From NCBI GenBank assembly GCA_025210525.1, contig JAOARP010000047.1, positions 372,001 through 436,000 on the forward strand: DNA of 64,000 nt, in the 5' to 3' direction. Positions 45,563 to 55,468 of the stretch are shown here, piece by piece; within the stretch, counting starts at the first letter, position 1; the number at the start of each line of letters is the position of its first letter. The notes beneath the pieces were generated by a model. The model saw nothing but the letters and a program-made list of their open reading frames with translations, made no database searches and was not told the origin of the DNA. The stretch is from Marinisporobacter sp. GTDB taxonomy: Bacteria > Bacillota > Clostridia > Peptostreptococcales > Thermotaleaceae. The position numbers were made by a program, and so were the translations under genes.

Positions 45563-47275
45563 TTATTGGATTACATCTATGGCTTTTTGTAATATATTAT
45601 CTTTTCCATTTTTCAAGAAATACGCTGGTAATACTTCTACATATATATCAGGTTTAATGCCATTTGTATCAAATAATAATCCATTTTTCTGAAAGGATAT
45701 CATAGATCCCATTTTAATCTTTAATCGAGAATTTTTCAAAAAAACAGTTCGTGATCTGGCACTTCCACCACCAGTAGGTCTCCCTATTAACGTAATATTC
45801 TTCATTCCTTTGAAAGCAGAAACAAACACATCTGTCGCACTAAAACATTTTTCATCTATTAAAATATATACAGGTTTATCATAATAATACATGTCCTTCG
45901 TTTTTCTATTAGAAATCACACCATAATGCATATCACTAAAATCACCTTTATTATATTTTATTTGAGGCACAAAGTTTTTCTTAAAATCAGAAATAGCTTG
46001 TTTTTCTTCTTTAGTCCAATGTGTAGAATTTTCTCTATACAATCTTCTGCTTTCTAAATGATCGGGATCAAATTTTCCAGATTTTTTGTACACAGTAGCA
46101 TTTATCACAACAGATTTATCTCTATTACTCATGAAATAAGGAAATACTGTATATAAAATATCTCTAGTCCCACCACCATTGCTTCTCACATCGATGACCA
46201 AGGCTTTTGTATTTTTAAATTCAGACATTTTCTGTTTAATTTTCTCTATATATTCAGGTTCATCCTCTATATCTTCCATGTCTTCTATACGAAGATATCC
46301 CATATTATTGTCTACTATTCTAGAGTCATCTACTTTATCTTTAGGCCAATCCCCATAATACGGCTTTTCATTTGCTACTTTCATATGCTTTTTCAATGTT
46401 TTTCCATCTTTTGATTGAAGAATTACTTCTATTTGATCTGTAGCATTCAAGTTCATTTGAGATTGAAGAAATCCAATGTTTCTTAGTATTCTCAAACCAT
46501 TCCTTTTTTGGTATTGTGGAGATCCTTTTGGATAAAATCTACTTGCAACTTTTATCCAATCATCAATAACTACTCCATTGATGCTAACAATATATGGATA
46601 ATCCTTTTCTACAAAATTTTCTCTATTCTCATAAAAAGCTATATATTTATCCTTAATAGACTCTATAAGAAAAGGCAGAAATTGATCATCATTTGGACGA
46701 TCATAATCCGTCTTAATTCTTGCATGACCATCAATAAATAAAGCTATAAATTTATCGATTTCCAAAGCTAATTGATTAATAGTCATCCCCCCTTGAGAAA
46801 CGTTCTTTTGCTTAATAGCATCAATAGCAGCTATATAATCCACATTATTCGCTTTTAAATATGAAAATTGGTCTTCTACTATTTTCTTTAGCCGATCCAA
46901 ATCTTCATTCACTTTTTCTTTTGATAATTTCAATTTTGTACCTAGTAGAATATCTTTTTTTAACTTATTCAGTTCCTCTTCAGATATTTTTTCATACCTA
47001 CTCTTTGCTAAAATTAAATAACGATCTTCAAAGCTTACGTCTCCACTCTTTCCATTACTCAATTTTAATTGATTTCCTTCTATTTCATATTTGCCATAAG
47101 CTTTTCCGTTTATAAAAATTTCATCATGTGTAAAAGTAAAATATGTATCTCCATTTACTTCAATCCAATTTCCTATTAATTTGCTTTTGAATTCCTTTTC
47201 TTTTAAATATTCATTAGCACTTGCAGATACTGTAAACAAACTCAATATCAATAATAATATAAATATCTTTTTCAT
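45563..47275 (-). CDS. Secreted S41-family peptidase
   Basis: This 570-residue protein has a cleavable signal peptide (MKKIFILLLILSLFTVSASA) and an N-terminal small domain. The C-terminal S41 (tail-specific protease-like) core has KALVIDVRSNGGGTRDILY, then EKCFSATDVFVSAFK with the likely serine nucleophile, and IGRPTGGGSARSRTV. It would act outside the membrane. Target proteins are unknown. An AAAGGAGTG site precedes it. Confidence 0.87.
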   Translation of the reverse strand: MKKIFILLLILSLFTVSASANEYLKEKEFKSKLIGNWIEVNGDTYFTFTHDEIFINGKAYGKYEIEGNQLKLSNGKSGDVSFEDRYLILAKSRYEKISEEELNKLKKDILLGTKLKLSKEKVNEDLDRLKKIVEDQFSYLKANNVDYIAAIDAIKQKNVSQGGMTINQLALEIDKFIALFIDGHARIKTDYDRPNDDQFLPFLIESIKDKYIAFYENRENFVEKDYPYIVSINGVVIDDWIKVASRFYPKGSPQYQKRNGLRILRNIGFLQSQMNLNATDQIEVILQSKDGKTLKKHMKVANEKPYYGDWPKDKVDDSRIVDNNMGYLRIEDMEDIEDEPEYIEKIKQKMSEFKNTKALVIDVRSNGGGTRDILYTVFPYFMSNRDKSVVINATVYKKSGKFDPDHLESRRLYRENSTHWTKEEKQAISDFKKNFVPQIKYNKGDFSDMHYGVISNRKTKDMYYYDKPVYILIDEKCFSATDVFVSAFKGMKNITLIGRPTGGGSARSRTVFLKNSRLKIKMGSMISFQKNGLLFDTNGIKPDIYVEVLPAYFLKNGKDNILQKAIDVIQ

Positions 47276-47585
47276 AATGTTGCTTCACTCCTTTTTTATC
47301 ATTCAAACTTAACAAAATTTTTTACTTATTTCTATTATTACAAAGCTACGCTTTATATTACCATTGATTTACCTTACAAAATCTTGTTCTAATCTTACAT
47401 TTTTGTCACATATCATGATTTCATAATTCTATAGGCTATCTATTTATTGATTTCAATATAATCTGTTTAAATCTTATGTTTCTTGTGACCCAACAAGTGA
47501 AACTATTGAAAATAACAGAAAACTAAAGAGAGTTTATATCTGCCATAATAATCAAAATTAACAACCAAATCATTATAATCATATA

Positions 47586-47628
47586 GAAAAAGCTATCGGA
47601 TTAATCAATTTACTAATTTTCCGATAGC
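47586..47628 (-). terminator. Terminator after the maltodextrin operon
   Basis: GCTATCGG pairs with CCGATAGC (47592-47599 with 47621-47628). TTTTT follows on the minus strand. The rest of the 363-bp gap 47276-47638 is AT-rich and shows nothing further. Confidence 0.85.
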
Positions 47629-47638
47629 CCCTCTTTTA

Positions 47639-50014
47639 TTATATTTTTCTAGTTTCTATATTCCAAATTTCCTTTGCATATTCTTCTATCGTCCGATCAC
47701 TGCTAAACTTTCCACTATTGGCTATATTCATTAAAGCTTTTTTTGCCCATCCCATTTTATCTCTATAAGCTTCATCCACCTTTTTATGGGCTTCTCTATA
47801 ATCATCAAAATCTCTGAATAGGAAATAATTATCTGCTTTATGCCAACTTGCTCCTTTAAGGAGTGAATTGTAAATTTCTTCAAACATACCTGTTCCACCA
47901 TCATCAAAAGTTCCATTGATCAATGTATCTACAACTCTTTTTAGCCCCGGTACTTTTTCATAATATTCTCTTGGATCGTAAGTTTCTTTTATCTTTTCTA
48001 TTTCTTCTACCCTTGCCCCAAATATGAAGTTGTTTTCTTCTCCTGCTTCAGCAACGATTTCTACATTTGCCCCATCAAAGGTACCTAAAGTAGGTGTTCC
48101 ATTGAGCATAAATTTCATATTACCTGTTCCTGATGCTTCCTTTCCTGCTGTAGATATTTGCTCTGAAATATCTGCTGCTGGAAATAATTTTTCTGCATAG
48201 GAAACTCTATAATTTTGTACAAATACAACTTTTATTTTTTCATTGATTTGCTTATCATTATTTACAAGTTTAGCTATTTCATTGATAAACTTTATGATTC
48301 CCTTTGCTCTAAAGTATCCAGGTGCTGCCTTTGCTCCAAAGATGAACGTTCTAGGAACTATATCCATTTCAGGATTTTCTTTTAATCTATAATATAAATC
48401 TAAAATATGAAAAACATTTAATAATTGTCTCTTATATTCATGTAGCCTTTTTATTTGAATATCAAATATAGAACTTGGATCAATATGAATACCTTCATAC
48501 TCATAAATAGTTTCTGCCAATTCTTCTTTCTTTTTCTTTTTAATAGCTAGAAGTCTTTTTAAAACAGTTTCATTATCTGAATACTTTTCAAGTTCTTTTA
48601 GGATACTCAACTGATTAACCCAATCATCTGTGTCAAGTAGCTCTGTAAACATTTCTGATAATTCCTTATTGCATAGCTTTACCCATCTTCTTGGCGTAAT
48701 CCCATTCGTCTTATTTTGGAATCTATTTGGATAAAGCACATACCATTCCTTTAACTCCTGATGCTTTAATAGCTCTGTATGAAGCTTTGCAACTCCATTG
48801 GTCGTATGAGTTCCATATATAGCTAAATGAGCCATTTTTATCATATCATCAGCTATGATTCTCATGGATTTAATTTTATCATCCTTATATCCTTTTTCTT
48901 TTAACTCTATGACAAATCTTCTATCAATTTCCTGAATGATTTCATAAATTCTTGGTAATATTTCTTTATAAAAACCGTCCCACCACTGCTCTAAAGCTTC
49001 TGCTAGTATTGTGTGATTGGTATATGAAAAAGTTTTTACTGTAATTTCAAAAGCTTTCTCCCAGCTTAATCCTTCTTCATCTATGAATATTCTCATAAGC
49101 TCTGGAATAGCCACAACAGGATGGGTATCATTTAATTGTACAGCATGATACTCTGGAAATTTTTCAAAATCATAATTTAATTGATCTTTAAATCTTCTAA
49201 CCATGTCTTTTAGGGATGCTGAAACAAAAAAGTACTGCTGCTTAAGTCTTAATATTTTCCCTTCCTTTTCAGAATCATTTGGATAAAGCACCCTTGATAT
49301 ATCCTCTGCTCTATTCTTTTCCTTTACAGCTTCATCATATTTTTGATCATTAAACAAATTAAAATCAAAATCTTTTATAGGTTCAGCCTTCCATAATCTA
49401 AGCTTATTAATATTTTTTGTACCATAACCTATAATAGGTGTATCATAAGGAACAGCCTTCACAACACCATCAGCAAATTCAATGACTACTGTATCCTCAT
49501 CTCGTCTTAAAGACCAAGGATCTCCATATTTTAACCAATTATCTCCTTCTTCTACTTGAAATCCATCTACAAACTTTTGCTTGAATATGCCATGACTATA
49601 TCTTATGCCATAACCTGTTACGGGTAAATTCATAGTTGCACATGAATCCATAAAACATGCAGCTAGTCTCCCTAAACCACCGTTTCCAAGCCCTGCATCT
49701 TCTTCTATCTCTTCTACTACATTCATATCTATATTCATTTCATTTAAAGTTTTCTTCACTTCTTCATAAATATCTAAGTTAATTAGATTGTTTCCTAGTG
49801 CTCTTCCCATTAAAAATTCTGCTGATAAATAGTATGCTTGTTTTCCATTAGTATATGTTTTCTCTGTCATACTCCAATCATCAACAATCTCTTCCATTAT
49901 AGCTTTTGAAACTGCATAATATTTTTCATGCCCTTTGGCTTGATCTAATGTTTTACCAAAATCTATTTTCAAAGTTCTCCCTATGCTTTCTTTAAGTTTT
50001 TTTCCGTCAAACAT
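47639..50014 (-). CDS. glgP: Glycogen/maltodextrin phosphorylase
   Basis: This 791-residue PLP enzyme has EDAGLGNGGLGRLAACFMDS, VQLNDTHPVVAIPELMRIF, and the cofactor-lysine block GTGNMKFMLNGTPTLG followed by FDGANVEI. It cleaves alpha-1,4-glucans with phosphate to glucose-1-phosphate. It is the last gene of the operon, eight bases after malQ. Confidence 0.96.
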   Translation of the reverse strand: MFDGKKLKESIGRTLKIDFGKTLDQAKGHEKYYAVSKAIMEEIVDDWSMTEKTYTNGKQAYYLSAEFLMGRALGNNLINLDIYEEVKKTLNEMNIDMNVVEEIEEDAGLGNGGLGRLAACFMDSCATMNLPVTGYGIRYSHGIFKQKFVDGFQVEEGDNWLKYGDPWSLRRDEDTVVIEFADGVVKAVPYDTPIIGYGTKNINKLRLWKAEPIKDFDFNLFNDQKYDEAVKEKNRAEDISRVLYPNDSEKEGKILRLKQQYFFVSASLKDMVRRFKDQLNYDFEKFPEYHAVQLNDTHPVVAIPELMRIFIDEEGLSWEKAFEITVKTFSYTNHTILAEALEQWWDGFYKEILPRIYEIIQEIDRRFVIELKEKGYKDDKIKSMRIIADDMIKMAHLAIYGTHTTNGVAKLHTELLKHQELKEWYVLYPNRFQNKTNGITPRRWVKLCNKELSEMFTELLDTDDWVNQLSILKELEKYSDNETVLKRLLAIKKKKKEELAETIYEYEGIHIDPSSIFDIQIKRLHEYKRQLLNVFHILDLYYRLKENPEMDIVPRTFIFGAKAAPGYFRAKGIIKFINEIAKLVNNDKQINEKIKVVFVQNYRVSYAEKLFPAADISEQISTAGKEASGTGNMKFMLNGTPTLGTFDGANVEIVAEAGEENNFIFGARVEEIEKIKETYDPREYYEKVPGLKRVVDTLINGTFDDGGTGMFEEIYNSLLKGASWHKADNYFLFRDFDDYREAHKKVDEAYRDKMGWAKKALMNIANSGKFSSDRTIEEYAKEIWNIETRKI

Positions 50015-50022
50015 TTATTTCC

Positions 50023-51501
50023 CTACCTTCCATATAGCTTTGTGATTGTATCAATTTTTTCAGCTAATTCATCTGTCAAATCTTCTTTCTTCACTCGCCA
50101 CTGCCAGTTACCACCTATTGTTGATGGAATATTCATTCTAGCTTCAGTACCTAATCCTAGAAAATCCTGCATCTGCGCTACTGCTAGATTTCCTACAGAA
50201 CTCCAGGCTCCCCTTATAAATCCCCAATGATAGCCTTCTTCTTCATTTAGCTTTAGATATTTAATAGAAAAATCCACATCGCTTTTCCTTGCATTTTCAA
50301 ACCACCCACAAACCGTATCATTATCATGAGTTCCTGTGTAGACAATACAATTTTTATCATAATTATGTGGTAAATAATCACTTTCTTCCCTTGTATCAAA
50401 TGCAAATTGTAAAACCTTCATGCCAGGATAGCCTGTTTCTTCTCTAAAATTAATGACTTCTTCAGTCAAATAGCCTAAGTCTTCTGCAATAATATCAAGG
50501 TCTCCTAATGAATTTTTGATGGCATGAAAAAGGTTATTTCCTGGTCCTTTTACCCATTCACCATTTACAGCTGTTTCCTCTCCATAAGGAACCTGCCAAA
50601 AGGATTCAAATCCTCTGAAATGATCTATTCTTAAAACATCATAAAGTTTGTAGCTTCCTTTAATCCTATGAATCCACCACCCATAACCCATTTCCTCTAG
50701 ATCATCCCACCTATAAATTGGGTTCCCCCATAGTTGTCCTGTTGCAGAAAAAGCATCTGGTGGACATCCTGCAACCTTAATAGGTTTCTTTTCTTCATCC
50801 AATAAAAATATTTCACTATTTGCCCATGTATCTGCACTATCTTCCGCTACATAAATAGGAATATCCCCAATAATTCTTATGCCTTTTTTATTGGCATATT
50901 GTTTTAAATTATCCCACTGTTTAAAGAATACAAACTGTAAGAATACCCAATAATTGATTTCTTCTTTTAATATTTTTTTGTAATGACTTACAGCTTCTTC
51001 TTTTCTTAGTTTAATATCTTCATCCCACTCCTGCCATGGCTTTAACTGAAACTCATTTTTTACAGCCATATATAAAGCATAGTCCTCTATCCAATCATTA
51101 TTTTCCTCTTGAAAGCTTTTCATTTCTTCTTCATATTTTTCTTTTCCATTTTCAAAAGCTTTTCTTAAAACAAGCATTTTATTTTTGAAGAGTTTCTCAT
51201 AATCTACCTTTTCTCTGTCTTTCCCAAAATCTAAATCTATATAATCCTCTTTTTCAAGAAGTCCATCCTTTTCTAGCAATTCAAAATCTATAAAATATGG
51301 ATTTCCTGCAAAAGCTGAAAAGGATTGATAGGGCGAATCTCCATATCCCGTAGAACCTAAAGGTAACAACTGCCAATATTTTTGTCCAGCCTTTACTAAA
51401 AAATCTACAAATTCATAGGCCTCTTTCCCAAATGTCCCAATCCCATAGGAACTAGGTAAAGATGTAATATGCATCAATATACCACTGCTTCTTGTAATCA
51501 T
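50023..51501 (-). CDS. malQ: 4-alpha-glucanotransferase (amylomaltase)
   Basis: This 492-residue GH77 enzyme has SSGILMHITSLPSSYGIGTF at the start, IIGDIPIYVAEDSADTWAN, VLRIDHFRGFESFWQVP with the nucleophile Asp, IIAEDLGYLTEEV with the acid Glu, and YTGTHDNDTVCGWF. It shuffles glucan segments so GlgP can use short maltodextrins. The ATG at 51501 fits GAGGAG better than that at 51507. Confidence 0.96.
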   Translation of the reverse strand: MITRSSGILMHITSLPSSYGIGTFGKEAYEFVDFLVKAGQKYWQLLPLGSTGYGDSPYQSFSAFAGNPYFIDFELLEKDGLLEKEDYIDLDFGKDREKVDYEKLFKNKMLVLRKAFENGKEKYEEEMKSFQEENNDWIEDYALYMAVKNEFQLKPWQEWDEDIKLRKEEAVSHYKKILKEEINYWVFLQFVFFKQWDNLKQYANKKGIRIIGDIPIYVAEDSADTWANSEIFLLDEEKKPIKVAGCPPDAFSATGQLWGNPIYRWDDLEEMGYGWWIHRIKGSYKLYDVLRIDHFRGFESFWQVPYGEETAVNGEWVKGPGNNLFHAIKNSLGDLDIIAEDLGYLTEEVINFREETGYPGMKVLQFAFDTREESDYLPHNYDKNCIVYTGTHDNDTVCGWFENARKSDVDFSIKYLKLNEEEGYHWGFIRGAWSSVGNLAVAQMQDFLGLGTEARMNIPSTIGGNWQWRVKKEDLTDELAEKIDTITKLYGR

Positions 51502-51539
51502 ATTCATTCTCCTCGTATGCTATATTTAGTCACATTGTT

Positions 51540-53693
51540 TCAATAAAGCTCAACCATCTTCTTCGTAACATTTCCATTACTATCGATTATCTCAAAATGA
51601 ATTTTTTCAACCTTCTCATTTTCTCTAGGGTCAACCTTTATGTCATATGCTTCATCCGTCTTTTCAATTTCAATAATGATTTCACTATATTTTCCATTTT
51701 TGTAGTCATAGCTTTTTCCATCATCATCATAATAGCTGTATTTTGCCTTTTCTGTAACAAATGCGATTACATGCAATTCTCGATTATCAATGTTTTCTAC
51801 ATTGTTAGCACTTTCCCCTAAAATCAACATCTTATTTTTCCTGATAAATATTGGTGTTTCCTTAAGGTCAACATCTAAATATATATGTCCTTTTTTTACT
51901 ACTTGATAGCTTTTATTACGATAATCCTCAACCTTCCATAAAAGCATATCCTCTGGAAGATAAACTGTTCGCCCCTTTGCATTTTCTTCATAGACCGGTG
52001 TAATCATTAAAGAATCTCCAACTAAAAGTTGATTTTCCACTCTTTTTGACATTTCATCATCATATTCAAAAACTAGAGGTGCAAAATATACATTTTTGTT
52101 GATAATCGCCTTCATATATTCAGAATAAATGTAAGGAATCAGTACATATCTTAACTTGATGGTATTTTTAATCATATTTTTACTCTCTTGATCAAAGGAA
52201 AATGGCTCTTGATTTCTTGTTCCCATGGCTGAATGATTTCTAAAAAGTGGTGTAAATAAACTAAATTGACTCCATCTTATGATTAACTCAGCATTTGCAT
52301 CTCCATTAAATCCTCCTGTATCTGCACCACTATATAAAAATCCACACATATTTAAAGATGGCATCATCTTAATATTAAGGAGTATATGCTCCCACCATGA
52401 ATGATTATCTCCAGTCCATATACCACTGTAGCGATGCATACCTATATAGGATGATCTTGAGAATAATAAAAATCTCTTGTTTGGAGCAATCTCCCTAAAG
52501 CCTTCTGCTGCAGCTCTTGTCATGTTATAACCATATAGATTATGCACCTGATCATGACGTACAAGTTCTCCATCCATTCTATGATAAAAACTCTTATAAT
52601 CCTCCATATTATTAGATAGATTCATAAAAGAATCCTTAAGTCCAAAGAATGTATAAATATCTAAATTCTCATTTTCTGATGTTTTTGCATGCTCTATTGC
52701 TTTTTTGAGTCCTCGATCCGTATAAAAAATAGCTGGTTCATTCATATCATTCCAAAAGCCTTCAATCCCACAATCAATTAGATTTTTATACTTTAATCCA
52801 AACCAACGTCTTGCATCAGGATTTGAAAAATCAGGAAAATGTACTCTTCCTGGCCAAACAGCAGCCACAAAAGGCTTTTCATTTTCATCTACACAAAAGT
52901 AATTATTTTTTACACCTTCTTCATATACATCATAATCTTTTTCAATCTTTACTCCTGCATCAATAATAGGAATTAATCTAAAGCCTTTTTCCTTCATATT
53001 TTTCACAAAACCTTTAAAGTTTGGAAAACGCTCTTCACTAATAGTAAAATCTTTAAAGTCTTCCATATAATCAATATCTAAATAAATGGTATCACATGGA
53101 ATATCATTCTTTAGAAAGCCATCTGCTATTTTTTCTACTTCATTAGCATCTTTATAGCTCCATCTACACTGTTGATAGCCAAAAGCCCATTTAGGTGGTA
53201 CATACCCATCTCCAGTAAGCTTTAAAAAATTCTTAACAATTTCTCTAAGCTGATCACCCTTAATCATATAAATATCTACATGATTATCATCAATAAGAAT
53301 TTCTAAATAATCCTTATGGGTAAATCCTACGTCAAAGGTTACCTTCCCTGGATAATCAATAAAAATTCCAAATTTATCCGTTCCCTCAATGATTAAAAAA
53401 TTATGTGCTCCATATAATGATTTTTTATCTGATGTATGAAGGGGGTCATCCGAACAGAATGATTCATAAATGCCACCTCTTTTGTTCATTCCTCTTTGGT
53501 TTTCTCCAAGTCCTAATACTAGATCATCTGGGTACATCTTATAGCTAAGTTTGATGGATTCACCTTTTTCTAATTGAAAAAAGTCGATTCCCTCTTTCTT
53601 TATCTCTATTCCCTTTTCCATAACTACATCTGTAGAAATAGGATTTCCAAATCTATATTTTATTACCTCTTTATTGATTTCATATATCTTCAC
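51540..53693 (-). CDS. GH31 alpha-glucosidase
   Basis: This 717-residue family 31 hydrolase has the nucleophile Asp in GFWNDMNEPAIF and the acid/base Asp in SGIWTGDNHSWWEHI, with the usual DTIYLDIDYMEDFKDFTI upstream. It hydrolyses alpha-linked glucose from oligosaccharides, probably in the cytoplasm because no signal peptide is seen. It starts with GTG behind GAGGAGAG and lies between the transporter and malQ genes. Confidence 0.94.
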   Translation of the reverse strand: MKIYEINKEVIKYRFGNPISTDVVMEKGIEIKKEGIDFFQLEKGESIKLSYKMYPDDLVLGLGENQRGMNKRGGIYESFCSDDPLHTSDKKSLYGAHNFLIIEGTDKFGIFIDYPGKVTFDVGFTHKDYLEILIDDNHVDIYMIKGDQLREIVKNFLKLTGDGYVPPKWAFGYQQCRWSYKDANEVEKIADGFLKNDIPCDTIYLDIDYMEDFKDFTISEERFPNFKGFVKNMKEKGFRLIPIIDAGVKIEKDYDVYEEGVKNNYFCVDENEKPFVAAVWPGRVHFPDFSNPDARRWFGLKYKNLIDCGIEGFWNDMNEPAIFYTDRGLKKAIEHAKTSENENLDIYTFFGLKDSFMNLSNNMEDYKSFYHRMDGELVRHDQVHNLYGYNMTRAAAEGFREIAPNKRFLLFSRSSYIGMHRYSGIWTGDNHSWWEHILLNIKMMPSLNMCGFLYSGADTGGFNGDANAELIIRWSQFSLFTPLFRNHSAMGTRNQEPFSFDQESKNMIKNTIKLRYVLIPYIYSEYMKAIINKNVYFAPLVFEYDDEMSKRVENQLLVGDSLMITPVYEENAKGRTVYLPEDMLLWKVEDYRNKSYQVVKKGHIYLDVDLKETPIFIRKNKMLILGESANNVENIDNRELHVIAFVTEKAKYSYYDDDGKSYDYKNGKYSEIIIEIEKTDEAYDIKVDPRENEKVEKIHFEIIDSNGNVTKKMVELY

Positions 53694-53711
53694 GTTATCT
53701 CTCTCCTCAGC

Positions 53712-54539
53712 CTATTTTATAGAACCTTGTGTAACCCCTTTGATAATATGTTTTTGAGCTATAAAGTAGAATATAATAATAGGAATCATTGCTATTACTA
53801 GACCTGCTAAAGCTAAATGCCATTGTTTTGAATGTTGTCCGAAAAAGTAAAACATTTTTAGTGGAATAGTATGCCACTCAGGTTTATTGATTACTAATTG
53901 AGGTAGTAAAAAGTCATTCCATATCCACATAGTATTTAATATACTTACTGTTACTGTTATAGGTTTTAATAATGGAAATATGATATACCAAAATACTTGA
54001 AATTTATTACACCCATCAATAATTGCCGCCTCTTCTAATTCCTTTGGTATATTTTTAATAAATCCATGGTACAGTATAATAGACAAACTAGATCCAAATC
54101 CAAGATACATAAATACAAGACCAACAGGATTTAAAAGACCTAATTTCCCCATAATATTTATAAGAGGAAGCATAACAGATTGAAACGGAATCAACATGGC
54201 CGCTGCAAATAAAAAGAATAAGAAGGAACTAAATCTTGTTTTTGTTCGAACTAACATCCAAGCTGCCATTGAAGCAAATATAACAATGATAATTGTGCTA
54301 GATACGGTAATCAACAATGAATTTAAAAATGAATGAATAAAATCCAATTCCTTAAAGGCCTCTATATAATTATTTGAAGTGAAAAAATCTCCAAAAGGAA
54401 GGCTCATTACATTTAAGAAAATCCCCTTTTGCGTCTTAAATGAATTACTCAATATAATATAAAAAGGTGATAAAAACAAAAGTCCCAGTAAGATGCTAAG
54501 AATCAGCACTACCGTCTTATTTCTCTCTTTACTTTTCAT
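53712..54539 (-). CDS. Carbohydrate ABC permease (MalG-like)
   Basis: This 275-residue permease has six helices and the EAA loop EELEEAAIIDGCNKFQVFWY, which docks to the ATPase. A GGGAGG site precedes it, and its ATG overlaps the MalF-like stop by one base, so the two subunits are made together. It imports maltodextrin-like sugars, inferred from the operon. Confidence 0.93.
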   Translation of the reverse strand: MKSKERNKTVVLILSILLGLLFLSPFYIILSNSFKTQKGIFLNVMSLPFGDFFTSNNYIEAFKELDFIHSFLNSLLITVSSTIIIVIFASMAAWMLVRTKTRFSSFLFFLFAAAMLIPFQSVMLPLINIMGKLGLLNPVGLVFMYLGFGSSLSIILYHGFIKNIPKELEEAAIIDGCNKFQVFWYIIFPLLKPITVTVSILNTMWIWNDFLLPQLVINKPEWHTIPLKMFYFFGQHSKQWHLALAGLVIAMIPIIIFYFIAQKHIIKGVTQGSIK

Positions 54540-55402
54540 TACATTTCTACCTCCCTTTTCTTACTATAATAAATCTGTGTAAGTGAAATTGCTGCTACAG
54601 TAATCAAGAAGATCACTGCTTTTCCTTGTGCTAAACCAAATTGATCAAATTTAAATGCTGTATTATAAATATTCATAGCAAGCATTTGAGTAGAATTATA
54701 AGGTCCTCCTCCTGTTAACGATAAATTTTGATCATATAGCTTAAAGGAATTAGATAAAGTCAAAAATAATCCCACAGTAAATGCTGGTGCCACCAAAGGA
54801 ATAGTAATATGAATCAGTCTTTCCCAAGCATTGGCTCCATCTATTTCAGCAGCTTCTATCAAAGACTCAGGAATACTTTCTAAGGATGCAATATAAATGA
54901 CCATCATATATCCTGCCATTTGCCATGACATAAGGATCACAAGTCCCCAAAAACCTGTAGTTGGATCTGCTAACCAACCCTCTAAAAATCCTAATCCTGA
55001 TAACCTTCCTATTGAATCAAAAGCTTTTGTAAAAATAAATTGCCATACAAAACCTAATATGAGTCCCCCGATTAAATTAGGCATAAAGAATGCACTTCTT
55101 AAAAAATTGCTTATTTTTAGTCCTCTCGTTACAAGTAATGCTAACCCAAATCCCATTAGATTGATGGTAATAACAGATACAACTGCAAATTTAGCAGTAA
55201 ATATAAAAGCACTTAAAAAATCCTTATCTTTAAATACATCTATATAATTCTTCATTCCAACCCAATTTGCTGTATTTCCTATACCGTTCCAATCTGTAAA
55301 AGAATAGTAAATCCCCATAAACATAGGTATAATCACAACTACAATAAATGCAAATAAAATAGGTCCTACAAAAAAGCTAAACCAAAATCTCGAATTTTTC
55401 AT
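54539..55402 (-). CDS. Carbohydrate ABC permease (MalF-like)
   Basis: This 287-residue permease has six helices and the EAA loop LIEAAEIDGANAWERLIHIT. It pairs with the MalG-like protein. The ATG at 55402 is fixed by AAAGGAGG at six bases; the longer frame reaches past this to 55462 without a site. Confidence 0.92.
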   Translation of the reverse strand: MKNSRFWFSFFVGPILFAFIVVVIIPMFMGIYYSFTDWNGIGNTANWVGMKNYIDVFKDKDFLSAFIFTAKFAVVSVITINLMGFGLALLVTRGLKISNFLRSAFFMPNLIGGLILGFVWQFIFTKAFDSIGRLSGLGFLEGWLADPTTGFWGLVILMSWQMAGYMMVIYIASLESIPESLIEAAEIDGANAWERLIHITIPLVAPAFTVGLFLTLSNSFKLYDQNLSLTGGGPYNSTQMLAMNIYNTAFKFDQFGLAQGKAVIFLITVAAISLTQIYYSKKREVEM

Positions 55403-55468
55403 ATAATCCTCCTTTATAGCTTTATGGGGGTTATATACTTTTGGTATATATCCCCCATCCAACCTGCA